Source: Prochlorococcus sp. AG-409-P01
GTDB taxonomy: Bacteria; Cyanobacteriota; Cyanobacteriia; PCC-6307; Cyanobiaceae
DNA length: 64,000 bases
Reading direction: 5' to 3'
NCBI GenBank assembly: GCA_003215335.1
Contig: QCKM01000002.1
Span: 1 to 64,000 of the forward strand
Positions 38,482 through 47,566 of the stretch are shown here, piece by piece. Position 1 is the stretch's first letter. Every line of letters starts with the position of its first letter. A model generated the notes under the pieces. The model was not told where the DNA came from. It made no database searches and saw only the letters and a program-made list of their open reading frames with translations. The translations under genes were made by a program, and so were the position numbers.

Positions 38482-39822
38482 CCGAGCCAGTATTTCCATG
38501 GGATGGGCTACTGGTAATTGATTGTTCAGATGGCGTCGTAGTTGGAGAGAGCATCCGATATTGGCGCTTGCGATTAGCTCTGCTCCAGTTTGCATCAGAT
38601 CATTGACTTTGATTTTGCCTAGTTCAGCAGCTTCCTCTGGTTGGACAATGTTATAGATCCCTGCACTACCACAACAAACTCCTGCTTCTGTTGCCTCGCG
38701 AAGATTAATAAAAGGAATAGCTTCTAAAAGTTTTCGTGGTTGATTAGTGATCCCTTGTCCGTGGATCATGTGACATGCATCGTGATAAGCCAGAAGAAAT
38801 TGAGAGTGCTCTTTCGCTGGGTCTCCATTTTCATGATTAAGAGGTTGGAGGCTTTTGAGGAAATCTGCAGATAAACCTTTTTCGAACAAGAATTCATGCA
38901 CATCAAGAACAGGGACGTCAAAGACATCCGCTTCATCGAGTAATTCGCCATAGGCTTTCATTGTGTGTCCGCAACCAGACGCAGCAATTAAGATTGCATC
39001 TAATGGTTCTCCTCCAGCTAGCTGGTTAGGTTCAAGAACTTGCTTGAAACTTTGGATAAGCTCTTTGGCAAGTTTTTGAGTCTCAGGGATCTTGCCTTGG
39101 TGGTGGGTTATTGCTCCACAGCAACCTTGATTGGCTGGAATAATTACTTCGAAGCCATTAGCTTGAAGCACTTTAAGTGTGGCCTTATTCACGTTTGGAT
39201 CGAAACAGCGTTGAACGCAGCCAAGGACAAGTCCCACTCTTCCTCGGCGAACGCCATCTGTTTTATTTATTACTGGCCAATCGTCAATGAAGCATTCTCT
39301 AGAGAGAGGTGGGAGCAAAGCTTCCATGGCTGCGAGCTGAGGGCCGAAAAGGTTTGACAAACCAAAATTTTGGGCGATTTTTTGTACTGAACTTCCTGCA
39401 TAACTCCTCATTGCTTTCAGAATGACTCTCAATCTTGCTGGGTAGGGAAGAATGGATAAGAGGAGTTGTCGTAATACGTTCTGACATGGTTTTCGTAAGC
39501 CTGGCTTGTTTAATTGTGGGCGAGTGGATTCGATCAGTTGGTCGTAGCGAACTCCAGAAGGACAAGCAGTTACACATGCAAAGCAACCAAGGCATGTATC
39601 GAAATGACTGGCAATAGTTGCATCCATTGCTAACTCACCTTTCCCCAAAGCTTTAAGGGTATGGATACGTCCTCGTGGAGAATCCATTTCTGTGCCAAGT
39701 ACTCGATAACTTGCACAGGTTGGCAGGCAAAATCCGCAGTGAACACATGGATCTATTAGTCCATCAGGCAGCTCATGGAGTTTTCCCTGAGGTATAGATT
39801 CAGAGGAATTATTGGAAGTCAT
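38443..39822 (-). CDS. glcF: glycolate oxidase iron-sulfur subunit GlcF
   Basis: A 459-residue protein with two N-terminal ferredoxin-type [4Fe-4S] motifs, CVHCGFCLPTC and CLGCFACVTACP. Two cysteine-rich CCG domains follow (GCCGAITHHQ, and the GVCCGSAGIYN region near the C terminus). It carries electrons from the GlcD/GlcE flavins to the membrane quinone pool. It overlaps the convergent DUF1537 kinase by 39 bp. Confidence 0.95.
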   Translation of the reverse strand: MTSNNSSESIPQGKLHELPDGLIDPCVHCGFCLPTCASYRVLGTEMDSPRGRIHTLKALGKGELAMDATIASHFDTCLGCFACVTACPSGVRYDQLIESTRPQLNKPGLRKPCQNVLRQLLLSILPYPARLRVILKAMRSYAGSSVQKIAQNFGLSNLFGPQLAAMEALLPPLSRECFIDDWPVINKTDGVRRGRVGLVLGCVQRCFDPNVNKATLKVLQANGFEVIIPANQGCCGAITHHQGKIPETQKLAKELIQSFKQVLEPNQLAGGEPLDAILIAASGCGHTMKAYGELLDEADVFDVPVLDVHEFLFEKGLSADFLKSLQPLNHENGDPAKEHSQFLLAYHDACHMIHGQGITNQPRKLLEAIPFINLREATEAGVCCGSAGIYNIVQPEEAAELGKIKVNDLMQTGAELIASANIGCSLQLRRHLNNQLPVAHPMEILARSAGLHKTPSIMK

Positions 39823-40026
39823 TTCTTCATGTTCTTAGGTGGAACATTGTTCTAATTAGCTGTTTAAAGATTCTTTGCTTAGTAATTTTTTTAGGGAAAT
39901 GAAGTTCAGAGCTTTTTATTTAATCAGGTGATTGATTAAGGACTCTTTGTTTCTAAGAACCTGTCAAAAGTCAATATAAAGAGGCCTCTAAATTATGGAA
40001 AGCCAAAATTTTCTCTAGTCATTGCC

Positions 40027-41454
40027 TTAGTCAAATCGCTCAATAATTGCGCTAGCCAAACCACTACAACTTAGAGGGTGAACCGGAGGTTCCATTAATC
40101 TAGCCAGGTCATAAGTTACTTGTTTGTCAGCTATCGATTCACTAAGACCTTTAGTGATTAATGCAGCAGCTTCTTGCCATCCAAGGAACTCCAACATCAT
40201 TACTCCACTTAGTATTACTGAGCCAGGATTGATTCGATCTAGTCCAGCATGTTTTGGGGCAGTGCCATGAGTGGCTTCGAAAATAGCAGCTTCATCGCCA
40301 ATATTTGCTCCTGGGGCCATGCCTAGACCACCAACGATTGCAGCAGCAGCATCAGAAATGTAGTCACCATTCAAATTGAGTGTTGCAAGTATTGAGTATT
40401 CTTGAGGCCGAGTTTGAATTTGTTGAAAAATGCTATCTGCTATTCGATCGTCGACCATCACCATTTGATGCCATTTTCCTGAACCATGGCTTGCTCCGAT
40501 TGAGTCGATTACTTTCTTGACTTCTTCGCAGATTGATTCTTTTTTTTCAGAAGTGAGCCCTTCATAACCTGGGTCAATAAGCTTTGCGTTGTCTTCAATA
40601 GTTAAGTTAGGATTTTTATCTGCATTTTCGAGTATCCAACTTTCTCGTTCTATTATACATTCATTGCGAAATTCTGTGGTTGCCAGTTCGTAACCCCAAT
40701 CACGAAATGCTCCTTCAGTAAATTTCATGATATTACCTTTGTGAACAAGGGTTACGTGCCGTTTTTTGTTTTCCAACCGCAGGGCATGTTGAATTGCCTT
40801 ACGAATATGTCTTTGACTTCCTTGCTTGCTTACAGGTTTAATCCCTATGCCTGAACCATCAGGTATATATCGCTCACCTAGCTTTCCATTTGCTGGGATC
40901 ACTTCGGAATTTAGATGGTTGCGGAGTTTTTCTCCGATAGGGTCATTCGCTTCCCATTCGATTCCCATATAAATGTCTTCAGTATTTTCTCGGTAGACGA
41001 CAACATCTAAGTCCTCAGGCCTTTTGTGGGGACTTGGTGTACCTGCGTAGTAACGGCAAGGGCGTACACATGAATAGAGATCAAAAATTTGTCGAAGAGC
41101 AACATTTAAGGATCGAATTCCTCCTCCGATTGGGGTAGTGAGTGGCCCTTTGATGGCTACGCCATAGGTTCGGATTGCTTTGATTGTGTCTTCAGGTAGG
41201 TACTGAAACGTGCCATAGAGATCACATGCTTCATCACCTGCATAGATCTTGAACCATTCAATACGTCGATTACCGGAATAAGCCTTTTCTATGGCGGCAT
41301 CTATTACTCTCTTGGCCGCAGGCCAAATGTCGACTCCAGTTCCATCTCCTCTTATGAATGGAATGATCGGGTCATTAGGTACTACTGGCTTTCCGTCTAA
41401 GAAGTGGATTGGAGTTCCCTGATTTGGTGGGTTGAGCTTTGTGAATTTGACCAT
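40027..41454 (-). CDS. icd: NADP-dependent isocitrate dehydrogenase
   Basis: A 475-residue decarboxylating enzyme that supplies 2-oxoglutarate, the nitrogen-status signal and carbon skeleton for ammonium assimilation. The substrate loop SLNVALRQIFDLYSCVRPCRYY (with the phosphate-site Ser), the VYRENTEDIYMGIEWE motif, KGNIMKFTEGAFRDWGYE, and the metal site in LNGDYISDAAAAIVGGLGMAPGANIG are intact. No GTA-N8-TAC NtcA site is obvious in the 138-bp divergent gap upstream. Confidence 0.97.
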   Translation of the reverse strand: MVKFTKLNPPNQGTPIHFLDGKPVVPNDPIIPFIRGDGTGVDIWPAAKRVIDAAIEKAYSGNRRIEWFKIYAGDEACDLYGTFQYLPEDTIKAIRTYGVAIKGPLTTPIGGGIRSLNVALRQIFDLYSCVRPCRYYAGTPSPHKRPEDLDVVVYRENTEDIYMGIEWEANDPIGEKLRNHLNSEVIPANGKLGERYIPDGSGIGIKPVSKQGSQRHIRKAIQHALRLENKKRHVTLVHKGNIMKFTEGAFRDWGYELATTEFRNECIIERESWILENADKNPNLTIEDNAKLIDPGYEGLTSEKKESICEEVKKVIDSIGASHGSGKWHQMVMVDDRIADSIFQQIQTRPQEYSILATLNLNGDYISDAAAAIVGGLGMAPGANIGDEAAIFEATHGTAPKHAGLDRINPGSVILSGVMMLEFLGWQEAAALITKGLSESIADKQVTYDLARLMEPPVHPLSCSGLASAIIERFD

Positions 41455-41592
41455 AATTAGATCTGAGGCTTCTTAATCAGCTAATAGTGAGCCTATGACT
41501 CAGTCGCATTATTTATTTCAAGATTTGGTTTTCAAGCCTTTTTTGGTGAAGCTGTTTTCATCTATAGAAGTTATTACATCAGTCACAAGCGA

Positions 41593-42576
41593 ATGTTGAA
41601 TAATTTGTCTAAGGCAGCTTCAGAAGAGGAGAAGATCTGGGTTGTGGCGGCTTGTTTTAATGAAGAGGAACTGATTTGTGAGTTTATTCAACGGATTGTC
41701 TCTTTGCCTCAGGTGAGTTGCTTGGTTCTAGTAGATGATGGTTCTAGTGATGCCACTGTTGCTCAGATACGTTCTTCCCAAAGAAATTTAATCAGTGAAG
41801 CAGGCAAAGCCAATGTGATTTTGATAGAGCTCACTCGTAATTTTGGTAAAGAAGCCGCAATGTTGGCAGGGTTGGATCATGCGAACGGTCATTGTTCAGG
41901 GGTTGTTTTGATCGATTCTGATTTGCAGCATCCTCCTGATCTGATTGAGGAAATGGTTCATGCTTGGCGAAATGGGGCTGAGATTGTTACAGCTGTCAGA
42001 GATGATCGCGATCAAGAATCACTCTTTAAGGTCGCAACCGCATCTTGGTTTTATAAGGTTTTTAATCGAATAGTTGATTCAATTCAGTTAATTGAGGGCG
42101 CTGGTGATTACCGTCTCCTTAGCGCGCCGGTAGTAGATGCTTTGACCAGGATGCGTGAATTTAGTCGCTTTTCTAAAGGGTTGTTGCCTTGGACTGGTTA
42201 CCGTAGTGTTGAAATTAGCTATAGCCGCTTATCTAGACTTGCTGGGAGAAGTTCTTGGAGTCCAGTTAAACTCTGGAGGTATGCCCTTGATGGAATATTT
42301 TCCTTTTCTGTAGTGCCCTTGAAGATATGGAGCTTTCTTGGATTAACAGTTTCAACAATTAGTCTTTTATATGCATTTTTGATTGTTTTGAGAACTGCAT
42401 TTATTGGTGTTGATGTCCCTGGCTATGCATCATTAATGACAGCTGTTTTATTCCTTGGTGGAATTCAGCTCATAGGAGTCGGAGTTCTTGGTGATTATAT
42501 AGGCAGAATTTATGTAGATGCAAAAGCTAGGCCTCATTATTTTGTTAGGGCTATTCATGGTAAACATCCAGATTAA
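41593..42576 (+). CDS. GtrB/DPM1-like polyprenyl-phosphate glycosyltransferase (GT2)
   Basis: A 327-residue GT-A fold transferase. The nucleotide-binding VDDGSSDAT, the DxD-like IDSDLQHPPDLI and the GAGDYRLLS motif match the DPM1/GtrB/ArnC group, which loads a sugar on undecaprenyl phosphate. Two C-terminal transmembrane segments (about 242-265 and 279-303) are typical of GtrB. The last 4 bp overlap the convergent GtrA-ChbG gene, and GtrA is the usual partner flippase. Confidence 0.93.
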   Translation: MLNNLSKAASEEEKIWVVAACFNEEELICEFIQRIVSLPQVSCLVLVDDGSSDATVAQIRSSQRNLISEAGKANVILIELTRNFGKEAAMLAGLDHANGHCSGVVLIDSDLQHPPDLIEEMVHAWRNGAEIVTAVRDDRDQESLFKVATASWFYKVFNRIVDSIQLIEGAGDYRLLSAPVVDALTRMREFSRFSKGLLPWTGYRSVEISYSRLSRLAGRSSWSPVKLWRYALDGIFSFSVVPLKIWSFLGLTVSTISLLYAFLIVLRTAFIGVDVPGYASLMTAVLFLGGIQLIGVGVLGDYIGRIYVDAKARPHYFVRAIHGKHPD

Positions 42577-43874
42577 TTATATTCTTCTTTGGTAGGCGGG
42601 TTGAATTTTTTCAGTGCATCCCATTCCATTTGTCTCCCACGAGAACTCATAAAGTCAATTGATAGAGTAAACTTTGAGAGTGCAGCATTGAAGATTTCGG
42701 ACTCAGGTTTTGCTCCTGGATGGCTCAAAACTATAGGCTCTGTTTCTAGTCCCCCTGGTGAAAGCATCTTTAGTTCATTCCAGGCACTTTTCAGATTTGA
42801 ATTTGACATTTTTCCAGTAAATAAGACCCCGGAAAAACCTTTATTAGTTCTTAGTCTTGCATTCTTGATCTTAGGTTTTGCAATGAGTGTTAGAAATTGA
42901 AGAATGATCCATTTCAGCCATCTGTTTTCACTCAATATGATAAGCAAGCATCTTAATGAAATTCCGGACGGTAAAGGTTCAGATGCTGTCCTGACCCATT
43001 TGATTTTTGTTGTCTTTGCAAGTTCTAGTATTACTTCCAAGACTATTGGAACAAGATGAATATATTGGTGCCCATCTACCCTGACTGAGGTCATACCAGT
43101 CAGTTCTTTGAAACGAGATATTTGTGCAATCAATTCATTGTGAATTTGTTGTTTTATGTTTCTCCTAAGGATGGAATTTTTTGGGAGAATTGATATTAGA
43201 AGTAATTTTGAAAAAGATGCATTTAGAGTACCATTTTTAGTTGTTAAATCAGTTACTTCATGTTGCTTTGATAGGGTTGGACCTTCCGTCAGGCAGATGT
43301 GCAAACTTAAAGGTATTGAGAGATCATTCTTCCAGCTCTCTAATGCTGAACTTACTGCTGTTCCATTCACAATCAAGCTTGCACTATCTAACTTTCCACT
43401 TTTAGCTAGATCAATGATTGCGGTATTCGTGGCATCAGAAAGGCCGAAATCGTCTGCATGGAGATTGGGTAAGGAATGATTAATCATTTGACGCTTAAGG
43501 CTGAATTTTGCAGCCTTATTCCAGATCAGAGCATTGATAGAAGTTGGGGTAAAAATAAATATCATTGTAGTTAAATTTGAGTCTGCCCATCTGCTTAGAA
43601 CAATAGGTAGCAGCGCGCTAATAGACATATTGACTAGAAATTGAATGATTAACCATCTGCGTGCAAAGCGTTTGCCTAATGTTTCATGCCTAAAAGTGAA
43701 TAAGGCATGGCCTAAATAGCTAACAATAGATGCTGCAAAAAAACCAAATAAATTGCTAAGCCAAAGTGGGAGTACTTGGGAGCAAGCTAATAGGGTGAAG
43801 GCGTGAATCGTTGCTGAAGTTATCCCTACCATTCCATATCGTCCAACTCGCCTTGCGAGATTCAATATTTTCAT
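42573..43874 (-). CDS. GtrA-like flippase fused to a ChbG/YdjC deacetylase-like domain
   Basis: A 433-residue fusion. Residues 1-128 are GtrA-like with four hydrophobic segments (about 14-34, 38-60, 73-94, 102-121). Residues about 133-420 are a ChbG/YdjC-type hydrolase: LHADDFGLSDATN (Asp141-Asp142), LHICLTEG (His192) and VDGHQYIHLVP (His269, His273). The middle histidine of the usual HxHxH is Tyr271. Both GtrA termini are expected on the cytoplasmic face, so the hydrolase would be cytoplasmic. An in-frame Met at residue 130 could serve as a separate start of the second domain. With the convergent GT2 it suggests a polyprenyl-sugar modification unit. Confidence 0.88.
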   Translation of the reverse strand: MKILNLARRVGRYGMVGITSATIHAFTLLACSQVLPLWLSNLFGFFAASIVSYLGHALFTFRHETLGKRFARRWLIIQFLVNMSISALLPIVLSRWADSNLTTMIFIFTPTSINALIWNKAAKFSLKRQMINHSLPNLHADDFGLSDATNTAIIDLAKSGKLDSASLIVNGTAVSSALESWKNDLSIPLSLHICLTEGPTLSKQHEVTDLTTKNGTLNASFSKLLLISILPKNSILRRNIKQQIHNELIAQISRFKELTGMTSVRVDGHQYIHLVPIVLEVILELAKTTKIKWVRTASEPLPSGISLRCLLIILSENRWLKWIILQFLTLIAKPKIKNARLRTNKGFSGVLFTGKMSNSNLKSAWNELKMLSPGGLETEPIVLSHPGAKPESEIFNAALSKFTLSIDFMSSRGRQMEWDALKKFNPPTKEEYN

Positions 43875-44026
43875 GATGGAGCATTGGTTCTTTTGAAATT
43901 GCCTTGAGGGAAGAGATTTTTTTGATTAATCATTCATTCAATGACCGTTAAAAGGCATATTGTGAACGTGCCAGATCCCTAAATGCATGGCATGTTCATG
44001 AAGTATGGGATTTCTTGGAGTTTTTA

Positions 44027-44470
44027 GTGAACGCTGCTGATCAAGTGCAAAGTGTTGATTGTGCTCATGCGTTGGCTTCAGTGGTGACTCTTGTGCGTCA
44101 ACATTTTCCTGCAGCGACTGCAAACTTAACTCCTTGGCGAGATGATCCATTTACGCGTCTTTGGGAAGAGACTGAAACCATTGACCTTGCTTTTCATTTC
44201 CCTGGATGGAGTCCTAGGTTGCAATGTCGAAGTCTGCTTTTGCAGTTGAGGTTAAGTTCTGATGCTGCTGATTTCCTTCCTGCTTTGTTGGGGGTAGTAG
44301 TTCGTGGTATGACCTTTGAGGGTGAGCGATGGCGCCTTGTCACAGTTGGAGATTGGGAAGCTACTGGGTCGCATTTGCCTCAAAAGGAACAGATGGTTCA
44401 TTTACATGAGATTTGTCGGGATTTGTTTTTACTCTTCCCTTCAGGGTCTTCTTCTAGAGAGAATGAGTAA
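44027..44470 (+). CDS. conserved cyanobacterial hypothetical protein upstream of ho1
   Basis: A 147-residue soluble protein with ALASVVTLVRQHFPAA, the acidic WRDDPFTRLWEETETI and HFPGWSPRLQCRSLLLQLRL. No function is recognised. The GTG at 44027 has GGAG at 44017-44020 with good spacing and is chosen over the in-frame TTG at 44015. It ends 73 bp before ho1 and may be read with the bilin genes, but I do not see evidence that it acts in that pathway. Confidence 0.65.
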   Translation: MNAADQVQSVDCAHALASVVTLVRQHFPAATANLTPWRDDPFTRLWEETETIDLAFHFPGWSPRLQCRSLLLQLRLSSDAADFLPALLGVVVRGMTFEGERWRLVTVGDWEATGSHLPQKEQMVHLHEICRDLFLLFPSGSSSRENE

Positions 44471-44543
44471 GATTGCCAGCTAACGACTGTTCATGGACAG
44501 AAGGCTTTAATTTCTCTCAATCCTTTGTATCGCATTCTTTTCA

Positions 44544-45251
44544 ATGGCTATAGAGCTAGCTAAACAGCTTCGGGAAGGTACTAGGAAGGCTCATACTATG
44601 GCTGAAAATACTGGATTTGTTAAATGCTTCCTTAAAGGTGTAGTAGATAAAACTAGTTATCGGAGATTGGTGGCGGATTTATATTTTGTTTATTCAACTA
44701 TGGAGGATGAGGTTGGCAGGCTTTCTCAAGAAGGCCATCCTGTTGTCTCTTCCATATTTTATCCAGAACTTAATCGGCAAAAGGCTTTAGAGAAGGATTT
44801 GCTTTTCTATTTTGGTTTGAATTGGCAACAAGTTATTTCACCGACCCCATCTGCCAAAGCTTATGCAGAAAGGATTTCTAGTATTGCTAAGGAGTCACCT
44901 GAATTGCTCATTGGGCATCATTACACTCGATATATAGGTGATCTTTCTGGAGGTCAGATTCTGAGGAAGATTGCACAAAAGGCAATGAATCTGAAGGAGG
45001 AAGAAGGTCTTTATTTTTATGATTTTGATTTAATTGATGACGAGAAGAATTTCAAAAATCAATACAGCGCAACTCTCGACTCATTGCCAATAGATCAACC
45101 TATGGCTGAAAGGATTGTCGAAGAGGCGAATTATGCTTTTAAATGCAATATGGATATGTTTCAAGAGCTAGAAGGGAATCTTGTGGCATCTATAGGAAAG
45201 GTTTTGTTTGCTTTTCTTACCAGTCGTGAGCGTCCAGGCAGTACAAACTAA
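44544..45251 (+). CDS. ho1: heme oxygenase
   Basis: A 235-residue all-helical enzyme that opens heme to biliverdin IXalpha, CO and iron with ferredoxin. The proximal histidine lies in TRKAHTMAENTGF (His17). The distal-helix glycines are in IGDLSGGQILRKIA, just after HHYTRYIGD. The length and motifs match cyanobacterial HO1. It opens the ho1-pebA-pebB group, but 223 bp separate it from pebA. Confidence 0.97.
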   Translation: MAIELAKQLREGTRKAHTMAENTGFVKCFLKGVVDKTSYRRLVADLYFVYSTMEDEVGRLSQEGHPVVSSIFYPELNRQKALEKDLLFYFGLNWQQVISPTPSAKAYAERISSIAKESPELLIGHHYTRYIGDLSGGQILRKIAQKAMNLKEEEGLYFYDFDLIDDEKNFKNQYSATLDSLPIDQPMAERIVEEANYAFKCNMDMFQELEGNLVASIGKVLFAFLTSRERPGSTN

Positions 45252-45426
45252 GTCAAAGATCTATTACAAGAAATCTTTAGCGAATAAGTCGTAGAGAATC
45301 CTTTGTCTCTGGTTGAACATTGATCTTGTGAAATTGGGTGGAGAATTCAGATCTATTTAGGAATTTAACTATTGTTATTTTCATATAAACATGCACTTCT
45401 GCATTAAATGGCGCTGCAGGTTCTGA

Positions 45427-46200
<774 letters not shown>

Positions 46201-46202
46201 CC

Positions 46203-46979
46203 TTGATAAGGAATTCTCGAGTAAGCAGCCTTGACCCCATTTCCTTGTCTGGATGGCGCTGGACTCCTTTCCTTGATAAGGCAATCCAATTACTCAATGC
46301 GCAGAACCCAGAGCCATGTTTGATAGCACCTCAATTTCTGCATAATGAGTCAAATTTTGTATTAAGAGGCGAGTCTCGGAGTGTTGTGACACAGACATGG
46401 GCATGTAAAACATCGAAATTGAGAAATGTGAGGTCAGCTTGTTTAGAAGCAGGTCCATCAGCATCGGTACTTAACTTTGTTGCGAGTCCCTTTCATACAT
46501 ACGAAATCCCTTTTTTTGGGGCAGATTTTGTGACGCTTCCATCGGGACATTTGTTGGCATTGGATTTTCAACCCGCATTGCCTAATGATGAGTTGCACAT
46601 AAGATTAATTGCTGAATATTTGACACCTTTGCACAATAAATGGCAGTCACTTCTACCTGATGGAGGACCTATACCTGAGAAGGCTAAATCATTTTTCTCC
46701 CCAGGATTTCTTTGGACTAGAATTCCATTAGGTGAAGAAGGTGATAGGCTGATTTCAGAAGTTATTTGGCCTGCATTTTGTAACTATTTTCAAACATATT
46801 TGGAGATAGTAGAACAGGCTTCTCTAGTGGATGATGTTCGTGCATTAATGCTTTTGGACGGACAAAAACAATATAAAAGTTATCGTGCAATCAATGACCC
46901 GGCTAGAGCTATGCTTACTAGATTTTATGGAGCTGAATGGACAGAAACCTATATTCATGATGTCCTTTTTGATTTCTGA
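46203..46979 (+). CDS. pebB: phycoerythrobilin:ferredoxin oxidoreductase
   Basis: A 258-residue HY2-family reductase that takes 15,16-dihydrobiliverdin from PebA and makes phycoerythrobilin. Motifs are PFFGADFVTLPSGHLLALDFQPA, FFSPGFLWTRIPL and YRAINDPARAMLTRFYGAEW. It starts at TTG 46203, 2 bp after the pebA stop, matching the known tight PebA-PebB coupling with intermediate channelling. Low-light Prochlorococcus make phycoerythrobilin for residual phycoerythrin although they lack phycobilisomes. Confidence 0.94.
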   Translation: MIRNSRVSSLDPISLSGWRWTPFLDKAIQLLNAQNPEPCLIAPQFLHNESNFVLRGESRSVVTQTWACKTSKLRNVRSACLEAGPSASVLNFVASPFHTYEIPFFGADFVTLPSGHLLALDFQPALPNDELHIRLIAEYLTPLHNKWQSLLPDGGPIPEKAKSFFSPGFLWTRIPLGEEGDRLISEVIWPAFCNYFQTYLEIVEQASLVDDVRALMLLDGQKQYKSYRAINDPARAMLTRFYGAEWTETYIHDVLFDF

Positions 46980-47002
46980 AGTTCACGTTAAGAAAACTTG
47001 TG

Positions 47003-47028
47003 AATATGTAATACTAGAATTACATATT
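47003..47028. repeat. 26-bp near-perfect palindrome between pebB and the phosphatase gene
   Basis: AATATGTAAT (47003-47012) is exactly repeated inverted at 47019-47028 around ACTAGA, whose inner CTAG is itself palindromic; only one base pair of 13 is mismatched. It lies 24 bp after the pebB stop and about 60 bp before the phosphatase start. It could be an operator, or a stem that protects or ends the peb transcript, although a T-run is weak. Confidence 0.6.
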
Positions 47029-47086
47029 GGATTCTTTTAATCCAATTGTCATTTCTGACTTTATTCAATTAGCAGATCTTTTTCCT

Positions 47087-47566
47087 ATGCAGAAACGCTT
47101 ACTATTTGTTTGCTTGGGTAATATTTGCCGCTCGCCCGCAGCAGAAGGTGTTTTCTTGAGTTTAATTAAGAGCAAAGGTCTTGAAGGAAATTTTTTAGTT
47201 GATTCTGCAGGAACTGGGGCATGGCATGTAGGAAATCTACCGGATGAAAGGATGTTGTTGGCTGCAAAAAAACGTGGAGTTTTTCTTACAAGTAGAGCTA
47301 GACAAATAGTTCTAGAGGATCTGAAAAAATTTGATTTAATACTTACCATGGATTCCGATAATTTATCTCAGGTGAAATCATTGGCGGCTAGTTTGCCCCC
47401 GACCGATTTAGCCGAAATAAAGCCAATCTTGAGTTACTCTCGAAATACAAATCTTCTTGATGTCCCCGACCCATATTATGGGGGAGAGGCTGGGTTCGAG
47501 GAAGTTTTAAATTTACTAGAGGATTCTTGCAAAGGACTATTGAAAGAACTTATGGATGATCAATAG
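47087..47566 (+). CDS. low-molecular-weight protein tyrosine phosphatase
   Basis: A 159-residue phosphatase. The P-loop VCLGNICRSP (Cys9, Arg15) and the general acid in VPDPYYGG are the family signature. The Met at 47087 (MQKRLLFVCLGN) is preferred; the TTG at 47027 overlaps the palindrome at 47003-47028. Such enzymes often reverse tyrosine kinases that regulate polysaccharide export, or act on arginine phosphate; no kinase partner is in this window. Its last 17 bp overlap the convergent panC-cmk gene. Confidence 0.92.
   Translation: MQKRLLFVCLGNICRSPAAEGVFLSLIKSKGLEGNFLVDSAGTGAWHVGNLPDERMLLAAKKRGVFLTSRARQIVLEDLKKFDLILTMDSDNLSQVKSLAASLPPTDLAEIKPILSYSRNTNLLDVPDPYYGGEAGFEEVLNLLEDSCKGLLKELMDDQ

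Noticed and set aside
41455-41592. NtcA site upstream of icd
   Set aside because: icd is an NtcA target in some cyanobacteria, but I find no GTA-N8-TAC in this gap.
47008-47023. NtcA-like GTA...TAC inside the palindrome after pebB
   Set aside because: The spacing is ten bases, not eight, and the symmetry extends far beyond the half sites, so it is better described as its own palindrome.
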